The notes beneath the pieces are model-generated. The model ran no database searches, was not told the DNA's origin, and was given only the letters and a program-made list of their open reading frames with translations. Both the position numbers and the translations under genes were made by a program. From Solibacillus sp040273735 (GTDB lineage Bacteria; Bacillota; Bacilli; Bacillales_A; Planococcaceae): a stretch of 64,000 bases of DNA. Positions 17,648 through 26,170 of the stretch are shown here, one piece after another; position 1 is the first letter of the stretch; every line of letters starts with the position of its first letter. The stretch spans positions 116,373-180,372 of the forward strand of contig NZ_JBELZM010000006.1 in the NCBI RefSeq assembly GCF_040273735.1, in the 5' to 3' direction.

Positions 17648-18511
17648 TTATTTGACTCCTTTTGTCCAATCAGCAACTTTAGCTTCATTTTCATCAATCC
17701 ATTTTTTGGCTGCATCTTTCGGATCAATTCCTTCCATAATATCGTACATAACACTTTCTATATCTTCTGGCGTCCAGTGGAAATTATCGAGAACACTGTA
17801 TGCCCCAGGATTATCCTCTTTGAATCCATTCCGCGCAAATGTGCCGATATACTCTTCAGTTCCGTACATCCCTTTAGGGTCATCTAAATATTTCAGATCA
17901 AATAAGTTAAATTTCCAGTGAGGAGACCAACCTGTCACTATGATTTCTTCTTTGTTCTCAATCGCTTGTTTAAGAGCCCCTGTCATTGCTACTGAAGATG
18001 AGCTTAGTACTGTCCACCCTTCAAGATTTGGGTATATCTCATACGCCTTTTCTGTAGTTCCTGTTATATTTGCACCTGGTTCAATGCCCGTTATCGTTTT
18101 ACCCGCTTCATCTGTTAAATCTTCGATGGAGTCCACATCCATATAACTAGGGACTACTAACCCAATTTTTCCGCCTAACAGATTTTCACCTAAATTATCT
18201 ATACGGCCTTTGTACTTCTCAACTTGCGGGGCGTGCGTCTGAGGTAGCCAAGCTGAAACCATGCCATCAACCTCTCCATTTGCAAGGGCTTCCCACATAA
18301 TGCCATTATCTAAAGGCGTCAGTGTTACATAATATCCTAAATCTTCCAGAACTTGTCCTACTACATGAGTGGAGGCAACTTCAGTCTCCCATTCAACATA
18401 GGCTAAGTTGACAGCTTGCTTTTTTGTTCCTTCAACTTCCGAAGAACACGCAGCTAATAATAAACTTAGACCTAAAATTAATCCTAGCTTTAATAAACTA
18501 ATGCGTTTCAT
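17648..18511 (-). CDS. Glycine betaine/choline-type ABC substrate-binding lipoprotein (OpuAC-like)
   Basis: Extracellular solute-binding lipoprotein of 287 residues. The signal peptide ends in the lipobox LLAAC (C at about 22). The rest is an OpuAC-type domain with EWETEVASTHVVGQVL near the N-terminus, the aromatic WEALANGEVDGMVSAWLP segment and TGWSPHWKFNLFDLKYLDDP, in which Trp residues form the usual betaine cage. No permease or ATPase gene is adjacent, so it must serve a distant transporter or act as an orphan. It is flanked by two related terminator hairpins. Confidence 0.87.
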   Translation of the reverse strand: MKRISLLKLGLILGLSLLLAACSSEVEGTKKQAVNLAYVEWETEVASTHVVGQVLEDLGYYVTLTPLDNGIMWEALANGEVDGMVSAWLPQTHAPQVEKYKGRIDNLGENLLGGKIGLVVPSYMDVDSIEDLTDEAGKTITGIEPGANITGTTEKAYEIYPNLEGWTVLSSSSVAMTGALKQAIENKEEIIVTGWSPHWKFNLFDLKYLDDPKGMYGTEEYIGTFARNGFKEDNPGAYSVLDNFHWTPEDIESVMYDIMEGIDPKDAAKKWIDENEAKVADWTKGVK

Positions 18512-18650
18512 AAAATCTCCCTTTCTGATTGTTTTGTTGGCGTGTGTCTTATGTAAAAATTTACATCTACTAACAACCTATAATTATAAAGGGGTTGTTA
18601 CTTTTGTCAAATAGGTAATTATTACGGATATTTTATATTTTTTCAAAAAA

Positions 18651-18694
18651 AAAACCGCCCAAGCGTTGTTCATCAACAACTAGGCGGTTCTTTC
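18651..18694. terminator. terminator hairpin, member 2 of a three-copy family
   Basis: AACCGCC (18653-18659) pairs with GGCGGTT (18683-18689), with inner GTTG/CAAC pairing and CTTTCAG after the stem. It follows the MBL hydrolase gene. Confidence 0.8.
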
Positions 18695-18723
18695 AGAAAT
18701 GTATTGTGATAACGAAGTGTCAT

Positions 18724-19572
18724 TTAATACCCATCCACAAAATGAGAAATGGTTTCTAATTCCTCTTCGGTAAGTTCCCTTTTTACATAGTCTCCGTATT
18801 TCTTCACTATTTTCTTCTGATCCCCATTACAATCCTCTGTATATTTTGCAATCGTTCTAAGCATAGCAACTTCCAGATCGAAATCTTCTTTTGAAATTGG
18901 TTGTTGATGTGAAGGAATATAAATTTCTGCATCAAATGTGTCCAATAAATCTAATACTCGTAACGTTTCACTAATTGTATAGTGTACTTTTTCAGCATAC
19001 AATCTCGGATAAATGCAGTCCCCAAGGAACAGAATCTTCTCTTCTTTAATATACACAATGACAGAATCTGCAGCATGATCTCCTCCAACATGCTGTACGA
19101 TACAAGTTACACCACCTAGATCTATCTCTGCTCTATTCTCTATTGTAATATCCGGCAAAGTAATTTTTATGCTCCGGTGATTTTTGTATTCTTCCTTAAT
19201 TGCTTTAGCACAAAATTCAATTTCCACGCCTTCCTTTACTCGTGCATTTATAGCTTCATTAGACCACGAAAACGGGATAAGCTTCTCCATTTCGCTTTTA
19301 GTTTCTTTGGACGCAATTGAAACAGCATCAGATAATGCGGAAAGCCCAAAAATATGGTCCCAATGCCAATGCGTTACAACAACTAGATCCGGATTAGAAA
19401 TTCCCCTTTTATTAAGTTCCTCCAAAAAATAATTTACATGTTCTTCCGAGTTGCCTGCATCAATCATTAAAGTCTTTTTACTGCCAACTACCATTCCTAA
19501 AATTGGGCGGTCAGTCGACGATACTGGAGTGATATACCAAAAACTTTTCCCTAATTTGTGTACAGAGTGCAT
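18724..19572 (-). CDS. MBL-fold metallo-hydrolase
   Basis: Cytoplasmic metallo-beta-lactamase-fold hydrolase of 282 residues. Metal ligands appear as THWHWDH (about 61-67), GGDHAADS (about 163-170) and the bridging Asp in FLGDCIYP; the late His is in IPSHQQP. No signal peptide is present, so it is not a secreted beta-lactamase. Family members include lactonases, glyoxalase II and thioesterases, and the substrate cannot be fixed. The divergent SMP-30-like lactonase gene 392 bp away may belong to the same pathway, which is only an inference. Confidence 0.82.
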   Translation of the reverse strand: MHSVHKLGKSFWYITPVSSTDRPILGMVVGSKKTLMIDAGNSEEHVNYFLEELNKRGISNPDLVVVTHWHWDHIFGLSALSDAVSIASKETKSEMEKLIPFSWSNEAINARVKEGVEIEFCAKAIKEEYKNHRSIKITLPDITIENRAEIDLGGVTCIVQHVGGDHAADSVIVYIKEEKILFLGDCIYPRLYAEKVHYTISETLRVLDLLDTFDAEIYIPSHQQPISKEDFDLEVAMLRTIAKYTEDCNGDQKKIVKKYGDYVKRELTEEELETISHFVDGY

Positions 19573-19964
19573 AAGGTCGCCCCTTTCTAATTATAATTTG
19601 AGTTAAGTGATGTTTCTATTCCTCATATTTCATTATAAAGATGGAATCCAACAAACAGGCTTACTGTTTTATAAATTACATTCTTTATAATACCTACAGT
19701 CGGATTACCTAGTAAGTATATTGTTTTCGTTTCAATAACAATCTAAATTTTCAGTATAACAAATAAATAATTTTCTAAATAGATAAAAATACTACTTTTT
19801 ATTAGCTTCATTCGAGTGCTTTTTCTGCTATTTAGACCGGCGAACAACTGATATGATACAAAGAATATAAGCGCTTATATTCTAAATTAGTTAAAAAAGT
19901 TATTACTTCAATCTTCCTAGGATACTGTTTTTAAAAATACTGTCAAAAAATTCAGGAGGTATTT
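19573..19964. other. Divergent intergenic region with a 22-bp palindrome
   Basis: AT-rich 392-bp promoter region between the MBL hydrolase and SMP-30-like genes. The only strong element is the palindrome at 19862-19883, listed separately; no open frame or RNA gene was found. Confidence 0.6.
19862..19883. promoter_or_regulatory. Perfect 22-bp palindrome, probable operator
   Basis: Half-site AGAATATAAGC is followed directly by GCTTATATTCT, centred on AAGCGCTT. It lies 81 bp upstream of the SMP-30-like start. The centre resembles LacI/CcpA-family sites, but the outer TG...CA of a cre site is missing. Confidence 0.6.
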
Positions 19965-20945
19965 ATGAGGTCTAAAAAAGGTGCACTTGCATGGATATTG
20001 GTTCTTGTTCTCTCCCTTATAACGGTCACATTCGTTGGTGCAAAGACATTGTATGAAACAAAACCAGTGCCGGCAAAAGAAAGACATGATATTTCTGAAA
20101 TCATTCATCAGAGTAGTAAATGGGAAAAGGTTGCTACAGGTAATGGATTCATGGAAGGTATTAACTTTGATCGTAAAGGAAACATCTGGTTAGTTAGTCC
20201 GACAACTGGTGAAATCCTAACTATTAATGACGACAAAGTTAAAACCGTTTTAGGGGATAAAGATAAATTAATGCCAATTGGAGCAAAGTTCCACAAAGAT
20301 GGTCGTCTATTTATTACGGATGGTAAAGGAGAACTTTATTCTTACAATCCCGCTTCTGGTGAACGTAAAACTGTTGTCAATTCTTACGATGGAAAACCTT
20401 TAAACGGTTTAAATGACCTTGTTTTTGATGAAACTGGCGGACTTTACTTTACTGAGCCAATGGGTTCTAGTGCCACTCATCCAACAGGCCGTGTCTTCTA
20501 CTTACCTCCTGGCGAAACTGAAGCAATCCTCTTCTCAGAGAATATTGCATATCCAAATGGAATCGCAATTTCAGCAAATGGCCAGCGCGTCTATATATCA
20601 GAGTTTGATAAAAATCAAATTCTATCTGTACCTTCTGTAAATGCTGCAAATTCTCCTGAATCACCGTTTATTTTCGGTCGTTTTGAAGGTGGAATTGGTC
20701 CGGATGGATTAGCTGTAGATGCTGAAGGTAATCTGTACGTAGCCCATTTCCAAGCTGGAGAAGTTGTAGTGCTTGACGCCAATGGTTTTAAATACGGAAC
20801 AATTCGCCTTCCTGAAGATGCAGGAACATTCGCAACCAATTTAGCTTTTTATGATGGTTACCTCTACGTAACCGAATCCTCAAAAAATGAGGTTTGGCGT
20901 ATCCAAGTGAAAAAGAAGGGTCTGCAGCCATACGGGTTAAACTAG
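19965..20945 (+). CDS. SMP-30/gluconolactonase-like beta-propeller protein, exported or anchored
   Basis: 326 residues. An N-terminal hydrophobic segment (AWILVLVLSLITVTFVGA, about 9-26) acts as signal or anchor, followed by a six-bladed propeller of the SMP-30/strictosidine-synthase type with repeated blade motifs (EGINFDRKGNIWLV, NGLNDLVFDETGGLYFTEP, YPNGIAISANGQRVYISE, GPDGLAVDAEGNLYVAHF). Conserved acidic and Asn residues would bind Ca in the central channel. Homologues such as Drp35 are lactonases; here the enzyme would face outward. The RBS is AGGAGG. Confidence 0.82.
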   Translation: MRSKKGALAWILVLVLSLITVTFVGAKTLYETKPVPAKERHDISEIIHQSSKWEKVATGNGFMEGINFDRKGNIWLVSPTTGEILTINDDKVKTVLGDKDKLMPIGAKFHKDGRLFITDGKGELYSYNPASGERKTVVNSYDGKPLNGLNDLVFDETGGLYFTEPMGSSATHPTGRVFYLPPGETEAILFSENIAYPNGIAISANGQRVYISEFDKNQILSVPSVNAANSPESPFIFGRFEGGIGPDGLAVDAEGNLYVAHFQAGEVVVLDANGFKYGTIRLPEDAGTFATNLAFYDGYLYVTESSKNEVWRIQVKKKGLQPYGLN

Positions 20946-20995
20946 ACGCTTCTAATAATGTTTCTTTGGATTATATAACCTTCTTCTCTTCAAAA

Positions 20996-21039
20996 AAACC
21001 ACCTAATTCGTTGTGTATCAACAATTAGGTGGTTCTTTT
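20996..21039. terminator. terminator hairpin, member 3 of a three-copy family
   Basis: AACCACCTAATT (20998-21009) pairs with AATTAGGTGGTT (21023-21034), flanked by A and T runs, between the convergent SMP-30-like and AGCS genes. Confidence 0.85.
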
Positions 21040-21081
21040 CAAGTATCAATATATTTTTCGTAACGGTGGTACCACTTTAAT

Positions 21082-22512
21082 TTAACGTTTTCCTTCTATT
21101 TCTTCATCTTCTCCCCAGCATTCCACTTCACCTATATTAGGTACGTTTTTCTTATAGAACACTGGATCTTTGCCTTGCTTGCGCTGATTTAAATAATCAT
21201 TAACAACCGGTTTGGCTACTTTCCAAAGTTGTAGAATAGCAATTAAATTGATGATTGCCATAAAGGCCATAAATAGATCCGCTAAATCCCATACAACTTG
21301 TACTTTTGCAATTGAACCAAACATAACAAAAAGTACGACAAATATGCGGAATACTAATAAGCCCATTTTTGACTCTTTTATAAAACTAATGTTTGATTCA
21401 CCATAATAGTAATTGCCAATAACCGTACTAAAGGCAAACATAAATACAATGATCGCTAAGAAGCTTCCTGCCCAATCACCTAAATTTCCAACTAAAGAGG
21501 CTTGCGTTAAATTAACTGAAGTTGCATCAGATTGAAGATATGCATCGCCTAATAATACGATTGCCGCAGTTGCAGTACAAACTACTAATGTGTCTATAAA
21601 AACACCAAGAGCTTGAATCAATCCTTGCTTAACTGGATGGGAAACAGCTGCAGTAGCTGCTGCATTAGGCGCAGACCCTATCCCTGCTTCATTGGAGAAT
21701 AATCCGCGTTTAATTCCGTTCATAATTGCCGCACCAATCATACCCGCAAAAGCCTCTTCCAATCCAAAGGCAGACTTTATGATAAGAAGAAACACACTCG
21801 GAATTTCCGAAATATTGAGGAATACAACAATAAGTGCGATTACAATATACAAAATTGCCATAACAGGAACAACTATTTGAGTAAAGCTTACAATTCTTTT
21901 TAGCCCACCGAAAACAATAATCCCTGTTAAAGCAGCCAATACTAAACCTACAACAAAACGATTGGCACCAAAGCTCTCTTCAAAGGCAATGGAAATCGTA
22001 TTTGCCTGGACGGAATTAAAAATAAAGCCATAAGTAATAGTAATGACAACGGCAAAAAGAATGCCCATCCATCTTTTATTTAAACCTTTTTCCATATAAT
22101 AAGCAGGGCCGCCACGAAACAACCCAGTACTTTGATCTTTAACTTTATATACTTGCGCTAATGTACTTTCAATTAGTGCAGATGCCGCCCCGATGAGCGC
22201 AATCATCCACATCCAAAATATTGCACCGGGACCGCCAAGAGCAATTGCCGTCGCAACACCCGCAATATTACCTGTTCCGATACGTGAAGCCGCAGATATT
22301 GTAAAAGCTTGGAAAGAAGATATTCCTTTTTTACCCGACTTATCTGTTGGCGCCGCTTCTGTTATAAGTTTAAACATATCTTTGATTAATCGAAATTGAA
22401 TAAACTTTGTTTTGAACGTTAGAAATATACCTGTCCCTACTAATAAAATTATTAATACATATGAATATAATATTGTATTTACTTCACCCAATATATTGCC
22501 AAACCAATCCAT
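21082..22512 (-). CDS. Sodium:alanine/glycine symporter (AGCS family)
   Basis: Na-driven amino-acid importer of 476 residues with about ten to eleven membrane spans. Family signatures include GTGNIAGVATAIALGGPGAIFWMW (about 77-100; described by position), RGGPAYYMEKGL and the long SNEAGIGSAPNAAA loop (about 268-285). The AlsT/YrbD/GlnT group of B. subtilis is closest, with alanine, glycine or glutamine as possible substrates. The C-terminus is hydrophilic and acidic (VECWGEDEEIEGKR). It is monocistronic. Confidence 0.9.
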   Translation of the reverse strand: MDWFGNILGEVNTILYSYVLIILLVGTGIFLTFKTKFIQFRLIKDMFKLITEAAPTDKSGKKGISSFQAFTISAASRIGTGNIAGVATAIALGGPGAIFWMWMIALIGAASALIESTLAQVYKVKDQSTGLFRGGPAYYMEKGLNKRWMGILFAVVITITYGFIFNSVQANTISIAFEESFGANRFVVGLVLAALTGIIVFGGLKRIVSFTQIVVPVMAILYIVIALIVVFLNISEIPSVFLLIIKSAFGLEEAFAGMIGAAIMNGIKRGLFSNEAGIGSAPNAAATAAVSHPVKQGLIQALGVFIDTLVVCTATAAIVLLGDAYLQSDATSVNLTQASLVGNLGDWAGSFLAIIVFMFAFSTVIGNYYYGESNISFIKESKMGLLVFRIFVVLFVMFGSIAKVQVVWDLADLFMAFMAIINLIAILQLWKVAKPVVNDYLNQRKQGKDPVFYKKNVPNIGEVECWGEDEEIEGKR

Positions 22513-22772
22513 TGTTTCACATCCTCTATTTTTTCAACTTATTTCAGTCGGTATGTAGATTGTCCTACTCCATCAACTATAAAAACTCTTTATCTTCCCA
22601 AATATAAAGTCACTTCCCTACGCAAACCGTTGCCAACATATTTTTTTAATATATCATTATTACCCAATACTGACTTTTCCTATTTTATACTCACTTGAAT
22701 TTTTAGTATACATTTTTATTGAGGTGCATTAATTTACCAGAAAGACAGTTATCCTCTCCCGCTCCTCTACAT

Positions 22773-24590
22773 TTACTCTCGTTTATCTGCAGGTGTTAAA
22801 TAATTTTCCTTTAAATAACACGCTAATTGTACTTTTAAAGCGTCCTCCTGTATTTGCAAAGAGATATTTAGCATTTGCTCAATCCGGTTTAAGCGCTGGT
22901 AGAGTGTGTTGGTATGGATGTGTAAATGCTGTGCTGTTTGCTGAATTGAACGGTTAAACTTAAAATAGGCCAGCAATGTTTCATATAGGTGGGTTTTGTT
23001 CGACTGAACTATTAACTCCCCGATTTGTTCATGTATGAAGTTTGCCAAATCTTGTGGCGGGATTTGTAAAACTAGCTGATTGAGTCCGATTTTATCATAG
23101 CTTGTAATTGTCCATTCATCACGAACATGTAAAAAGCGCAATGTTTGCAGTGCTTCCTCGTAAAGAGCAGAAACGGTCTGAAGTGTTTTATATTGTTTAC
23201 TGATCGCACAACGGAAAATCGGCTTATGCTGTAACTGCCACTTTTTTTGAAGCCTCGAGAATGTTTCGTTTAATGTTGAAAGCATTATTGGCGACGGCAC
23301 ACCGATTAACAGAGTAATCTTGTTTTTTTCATAAAACAGTAATTTCCGTTCACCTGAAAATTGTTCTTTTAGGAGCGAAATGAATTGATGTAAATGTTGA
23401 TCAATCGATAACATGTCCGTCGTTTGTTTGAACTCGATAATACATAGCCGGTAGTAATCCTGCACATCCAAATCCAAGTGGTACGCCATAGATACAATTG
23501 ATTTTTGATTCGGTGCATCGATAATTTGATGGAATGTTTCCTGGATTCGTTTGTTATGGAGTTCTTGAATATTTTTGTTTCGTAAAATTTGCAGCGTTAA
23601 TATATTGGCCCCCTGTTCCAGTGTTTGCTGATCTTTGTAGGAAATGATGCCTTTCTGTTCAATAATCATGCTCCCTAAACAAATATCCAAATTATAGAGA
23701 GGATAAACAATAAAGCTGCGGTCATTTTTAAGCCGGTATTCAAATGGACTCATTTTAAATAGTAATTGTTTTTTTATTTTTGTTTTGGTGTGATGGGGAA
23801 TTAACAGAACCTCTTCAAAAAACACATCATCATTTGCATCATAAAAACCAATTGGCAATTGCGTTAAATTTTGCAGTTCGTTTAAAATGACGGATATTGA
23901 TTCATTTTGCAATAGCAATTGATTTAATCTGGCATGCACATCATAGCGTTGTTTAAGAAGGGCATGCTTTGTTTCTAATGCCAGAGATAATTCGTGCGCT
24001 TCTTTTACTTTTTCAATCATTTGTTCATAATACTGGGCTTTTTGAATTGCCACCCCTACCTGATCGGCAAAGGCTTGAAAAAATAATAGATCTTCTTGTG
24101 TGAGGTCTCTTTTCTTTTGGAGTTGGTGAAGGATCATGATGCCAATTGGCTTAGTATCTACAGTTATCGGTACACACAGCGCCGCTTGAGGAACATGTGC
24201 ACTCTTTAAAATTGTCCGTAAGTTACGGGGGCTTACATTTTGATGGTACATAGCATCCATAATTTCATCGTAACTGTTAAAGAACTCACCGATTCCTGTC
24301 GCAAATACACGACCAGTGATGGCTTCATTTGGCCTTGTTTGAAATTGCTCAATAAGAGGCGGAAAATGAATATAGGTTTTAGGAATAAGGCATTGTTTTT
24401 GTTCATCAAAAAGCATTAAATACCCGGCATCCGCTTCAGGAATAACATCAAGTGCATGACGCATGATTGTATGTAATACTTCATCAATATGGAGTTTGGA
24501 AGTAATTGTCCGGATACTTTCCACGAGGATAGATAACTGTTTATTGGATAGTGTTAATTGACGTAGAATTGCTTCTTGTCCATCTGACAT
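22773..24590 (-). CDS. GAF-domain regulator with PucR-type C-terminal HTH
   Basis: Transcriptional regulator of 605 residues. An N-terminal coiled coil and GAF domain (about 20-185, with VPITVDTKPIGIMILH) are followed by a second sensory region (about 215-340) and a PucR/CdaR-type C-terminal HTH_30 (TLLAYFKFNRSIQQTAQHL, HTNTLYQRLNRIEQML). The start is the ATG at 24590, 7-8 nt after GAGGGG. It is divergent from the DUF5058-M20 operon with an inverted repeat between them, which makes it the likely regulator of that operon, responding to an unknown ligand. Confidence 0.83.
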   Translation of the reverse strand: MSDGQEAILRQLTLSNKQLSILVESIRTITSKLHIDEVLHTIMRHALDVIPEADAGYLMLFDEQKQCLIPKTYIHFPPLIEQFQTRPNEAITGRVFATGIGEFFNSYDEIMDAMYHQNVSPRNLRTILKSAHVPQAALCVPITVDTKPIGIMILHQLQKKRDLTQEDLLFFQAFADQVGVAIQKAQYYEQMIEKVKEAHELSLALETKHALLKQRYDVHARLNQLLLQNESISVILNELQNLTQLPIGFYDANDDVFFEEVLLIPHHTKTKIKKQLLFKMSPFEYRLKNDRSFIVYPLYNLDICLGSMIIEQKGIISYKDQQTLEQGANILTLQILRNKNIQELHNKRIQETFHQIIDAPNQKSIVSMAYHLDLDVQDYYRLCIIEFKQTTDMLSIDQHLHQFISLLKEQFSGERKLLFYEKNKITLLIGVPSPIMLSTLNETFSRLQKKWQLQHKPIFRCAISKQYKTLQTVSALYEEALQTLRFLHVRDEWTITSYDKIGLNQLVLQIPPQDLANFIHEQIGELIVQSNKTHLYETLLAYFKFNRSIQQTAQHLHIHTNTLYQRLNRIEQMLNISLQIQEDALKVQLACYLKENYLTPADKRE

Positions 24591-24660
24591 AGACATTCCC
24601 CTCTCTCTTAAATATATAGAATATTCCATAATTTTATTTATAAATATAGAGGATTACACA

Positions 24661-24682
24661 TTGTTTCGCAATAAGGAAACAA
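24661..24682. promoter_or_regulatory. Inverted repeat, candidate operator of the PucR-type regulator
   Basis: TTGTTTC (24661-24667) and GAAACAA (24676-24682) form a perfect 7-bp inverted repeat with an 8-bp centre, midway between the divergent regulator and the DUF5058 operon. Confidence 0.55.
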
Positions 24683-24732
24683 AGTATAGTGTAAAAAACT
24701 GAATTGTTCGTCAATTAAAAGGAGGGGTCTTA

Positions 24733-25443
24733 TTGAACTTAGCATCAGAAATTATGGATCATCCGGTTTTATGGGTTTTAGCATTTGTCGTTGTGCTCAT
24801 CGTGATTTTCCAAGCAATTGTCTTTATACGTATTTCGAAAAAAGTTGCACCGGAAGTCGGCTTAACGAACAAAGAAGTCACTTCAATTATTCGAACAGGT
24901 GCAATTAGTTCACTCGGTCCGTCATTTGCCATTATCATCGTTGCCATTTCTTTAATTACTTTAATTGGTGAACCAACAACAATGATGCGAATCGGTATTG
25001 TTGGTTCAGCACCAATCGAAACAGTAGGAGCAAGTCTCGGGGCCGAAGCAGCTGGTGAACAGTTGAGTGACAGAAACTTCTCAGCACAAGCATTTACAGC
25101 AGCGGCGTGGACAATGTGTTTAGGTGGCATGGGCTGGTTGCTTGTAACAGCTTTATTCACGAAATCACTTGGCCGTCTTCAAAGTAAGCTAACAAGTGGT
25201 GACGGCAACCGGGCAAAGTGGTTAAGTGTCGTTTCTACTGCAGCAATGATTGGTGCTTTCGGCTATTTTGGTGGGGGCCAGATTGCAAAAGGCATGAATG
25301 AGACGATTATTTTTATAGTCGCTTTAGTTGTAATGCCGGCTATTATGTGGGCGGCACAACGTTTCAACCAAAATTGGCTCCGTGAATGGTCGCTAGGATT
25401 AGTTATTTTAATCGGTATGAGCGTCGGGTATTTCTTAATTTAA
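24733..25443 (+). CDS. DUF5058-family membrane protein, transporter subunit candidate
   Basis: 236-residue protein with about six membrane spans. The conserved central region ISSLGPSFAIIIVAISLI... and GAEAAGEQL, followed by WTMCLGGMGWLL, matches DUF5058. Function is not established. The start is a TTG placed 8 nt after GGAGGGG. It is the first gene of a tight operon with a second membrane protein and an M20 amidohydrolase, an arrangement that suggests import of an N-acyl amino acid or peptide-like compound that is then hydrolysed. Confidence 0.75.
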   Translation: MNLASEIMDHPVLWVLAFVVVLIVIFQAIVFIRISKKVAPEVGLTNKEVTSIIRTGAISSLGPSFAIIIVAISLITLIGEPTTMMRIGIVGSAPIETVGASLGAEAAGEQLSDRNFSAQAFTAAAWTMCLGGMGWLLVTALFTKSLGRLQSKLTSGDGNRAKWLSVVSTAAMIGAFGYFGGGQIAKGMNETIIFIVALVVMPAIMWAAQRFNQNWLREWSLGLVILIGMSVGYFLI

Positions 25444-25462
25444 TAGAAGGAGGAAGATTAAA

Positions 25463-26170
25463 ATGGTCGTTTTAGAGCGTCACACTGCAGTTGCTTCACC
25501 TACAAAAAGCGAGGAAAACTTTGCAACGTTTCATAGTCAAGCGCATTTCTGGGGTCGTCTTACTATTTGGGGTGTCATCATTTGTACGATTGCCCTTCCC
25601 CTCTATTTATCATTTGGCCTAGGGTATCATCCAGGCTGGTCTGTTATATTAACAGGATTTTTAAGTTACGGGGCCGTTGTAGCAATCATCTGGTTTGTCG
25701 AACCAATTAGCTATTACCCTATTTTAGGTGTATCGGGTACGTATTTGGCCTTTCTAACAGGTAATATCGGAAATATGTGCTTACCTAGCGCATCTATAGC
25801 ACAATCCATCGTAAAAGCAGAACCAGGAACGCGCAAAGGTGAAGTTACAGCAACGTTAGCGATTTCTGCAGCTTCAATTATGAATACAACAATGTTAATT
25901 GCTGTGATTTTAGGTGGTTCTTACTTAATTAATGCGCTGCCGGAGTCGATCCGTGCCAGCTTCAGCTTTGTATTGCCGGCAATTTTTGGTGGAGTGCTCG
26001 CACAGTTTGCCCTTAATAAGCCTGTTTGGGGGATCGGTGCAATCGGATTAGGTATTTTCGCGGCGCTTGGACCTATTCCGCCGTCGTTTCAGACATTTAT
26101 TTGTATTGCTGGAACAGTCATCTTTGCCATAATTCTTGAAAAAATGAAAGGGAGTGAACAAGCATCATGA
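25463..26170 (+). CDS. Integral membrane protein, partner of the DUF5058 protein
   Basis: 235 residues with a roughly 30-residue hydrophilic N-terminus and about six membrane spans. The segment GTYLAFLTGNIGNMCLPSAS, with conserved small residues and a Pro, could line a substrate path, and EPGTRKGEVTATLAISAAS is a conserved cytoplasmic loop. I cannot name a characterised relative. The RBS GGAGGAAG is strong and the stop overlaps the next start (ATGA, 26167-26170), showing translational coupling to the amidohydrolase. Confidence 0.7.
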   Translation: MVVLERHTAVASPTKSEENFATFHSQAHFWGRLTIWGVIICTIALPLYLSFGLGYHPGWSVILTGFLSYGAVVAIIWFVEPISYYPILGVSGTYLAFLTGNIGNMCLPSASIAQSIVKAEPGTRKGEVTATLAISAASIMNTTMLIAVILGGSYLINALPESIRASFSFVLPAIFGGVLAQFALNKPVWGIGAIGLGIFAALGPIPPSFQTFICIAGTVIFAIILEKMKGSEQAS

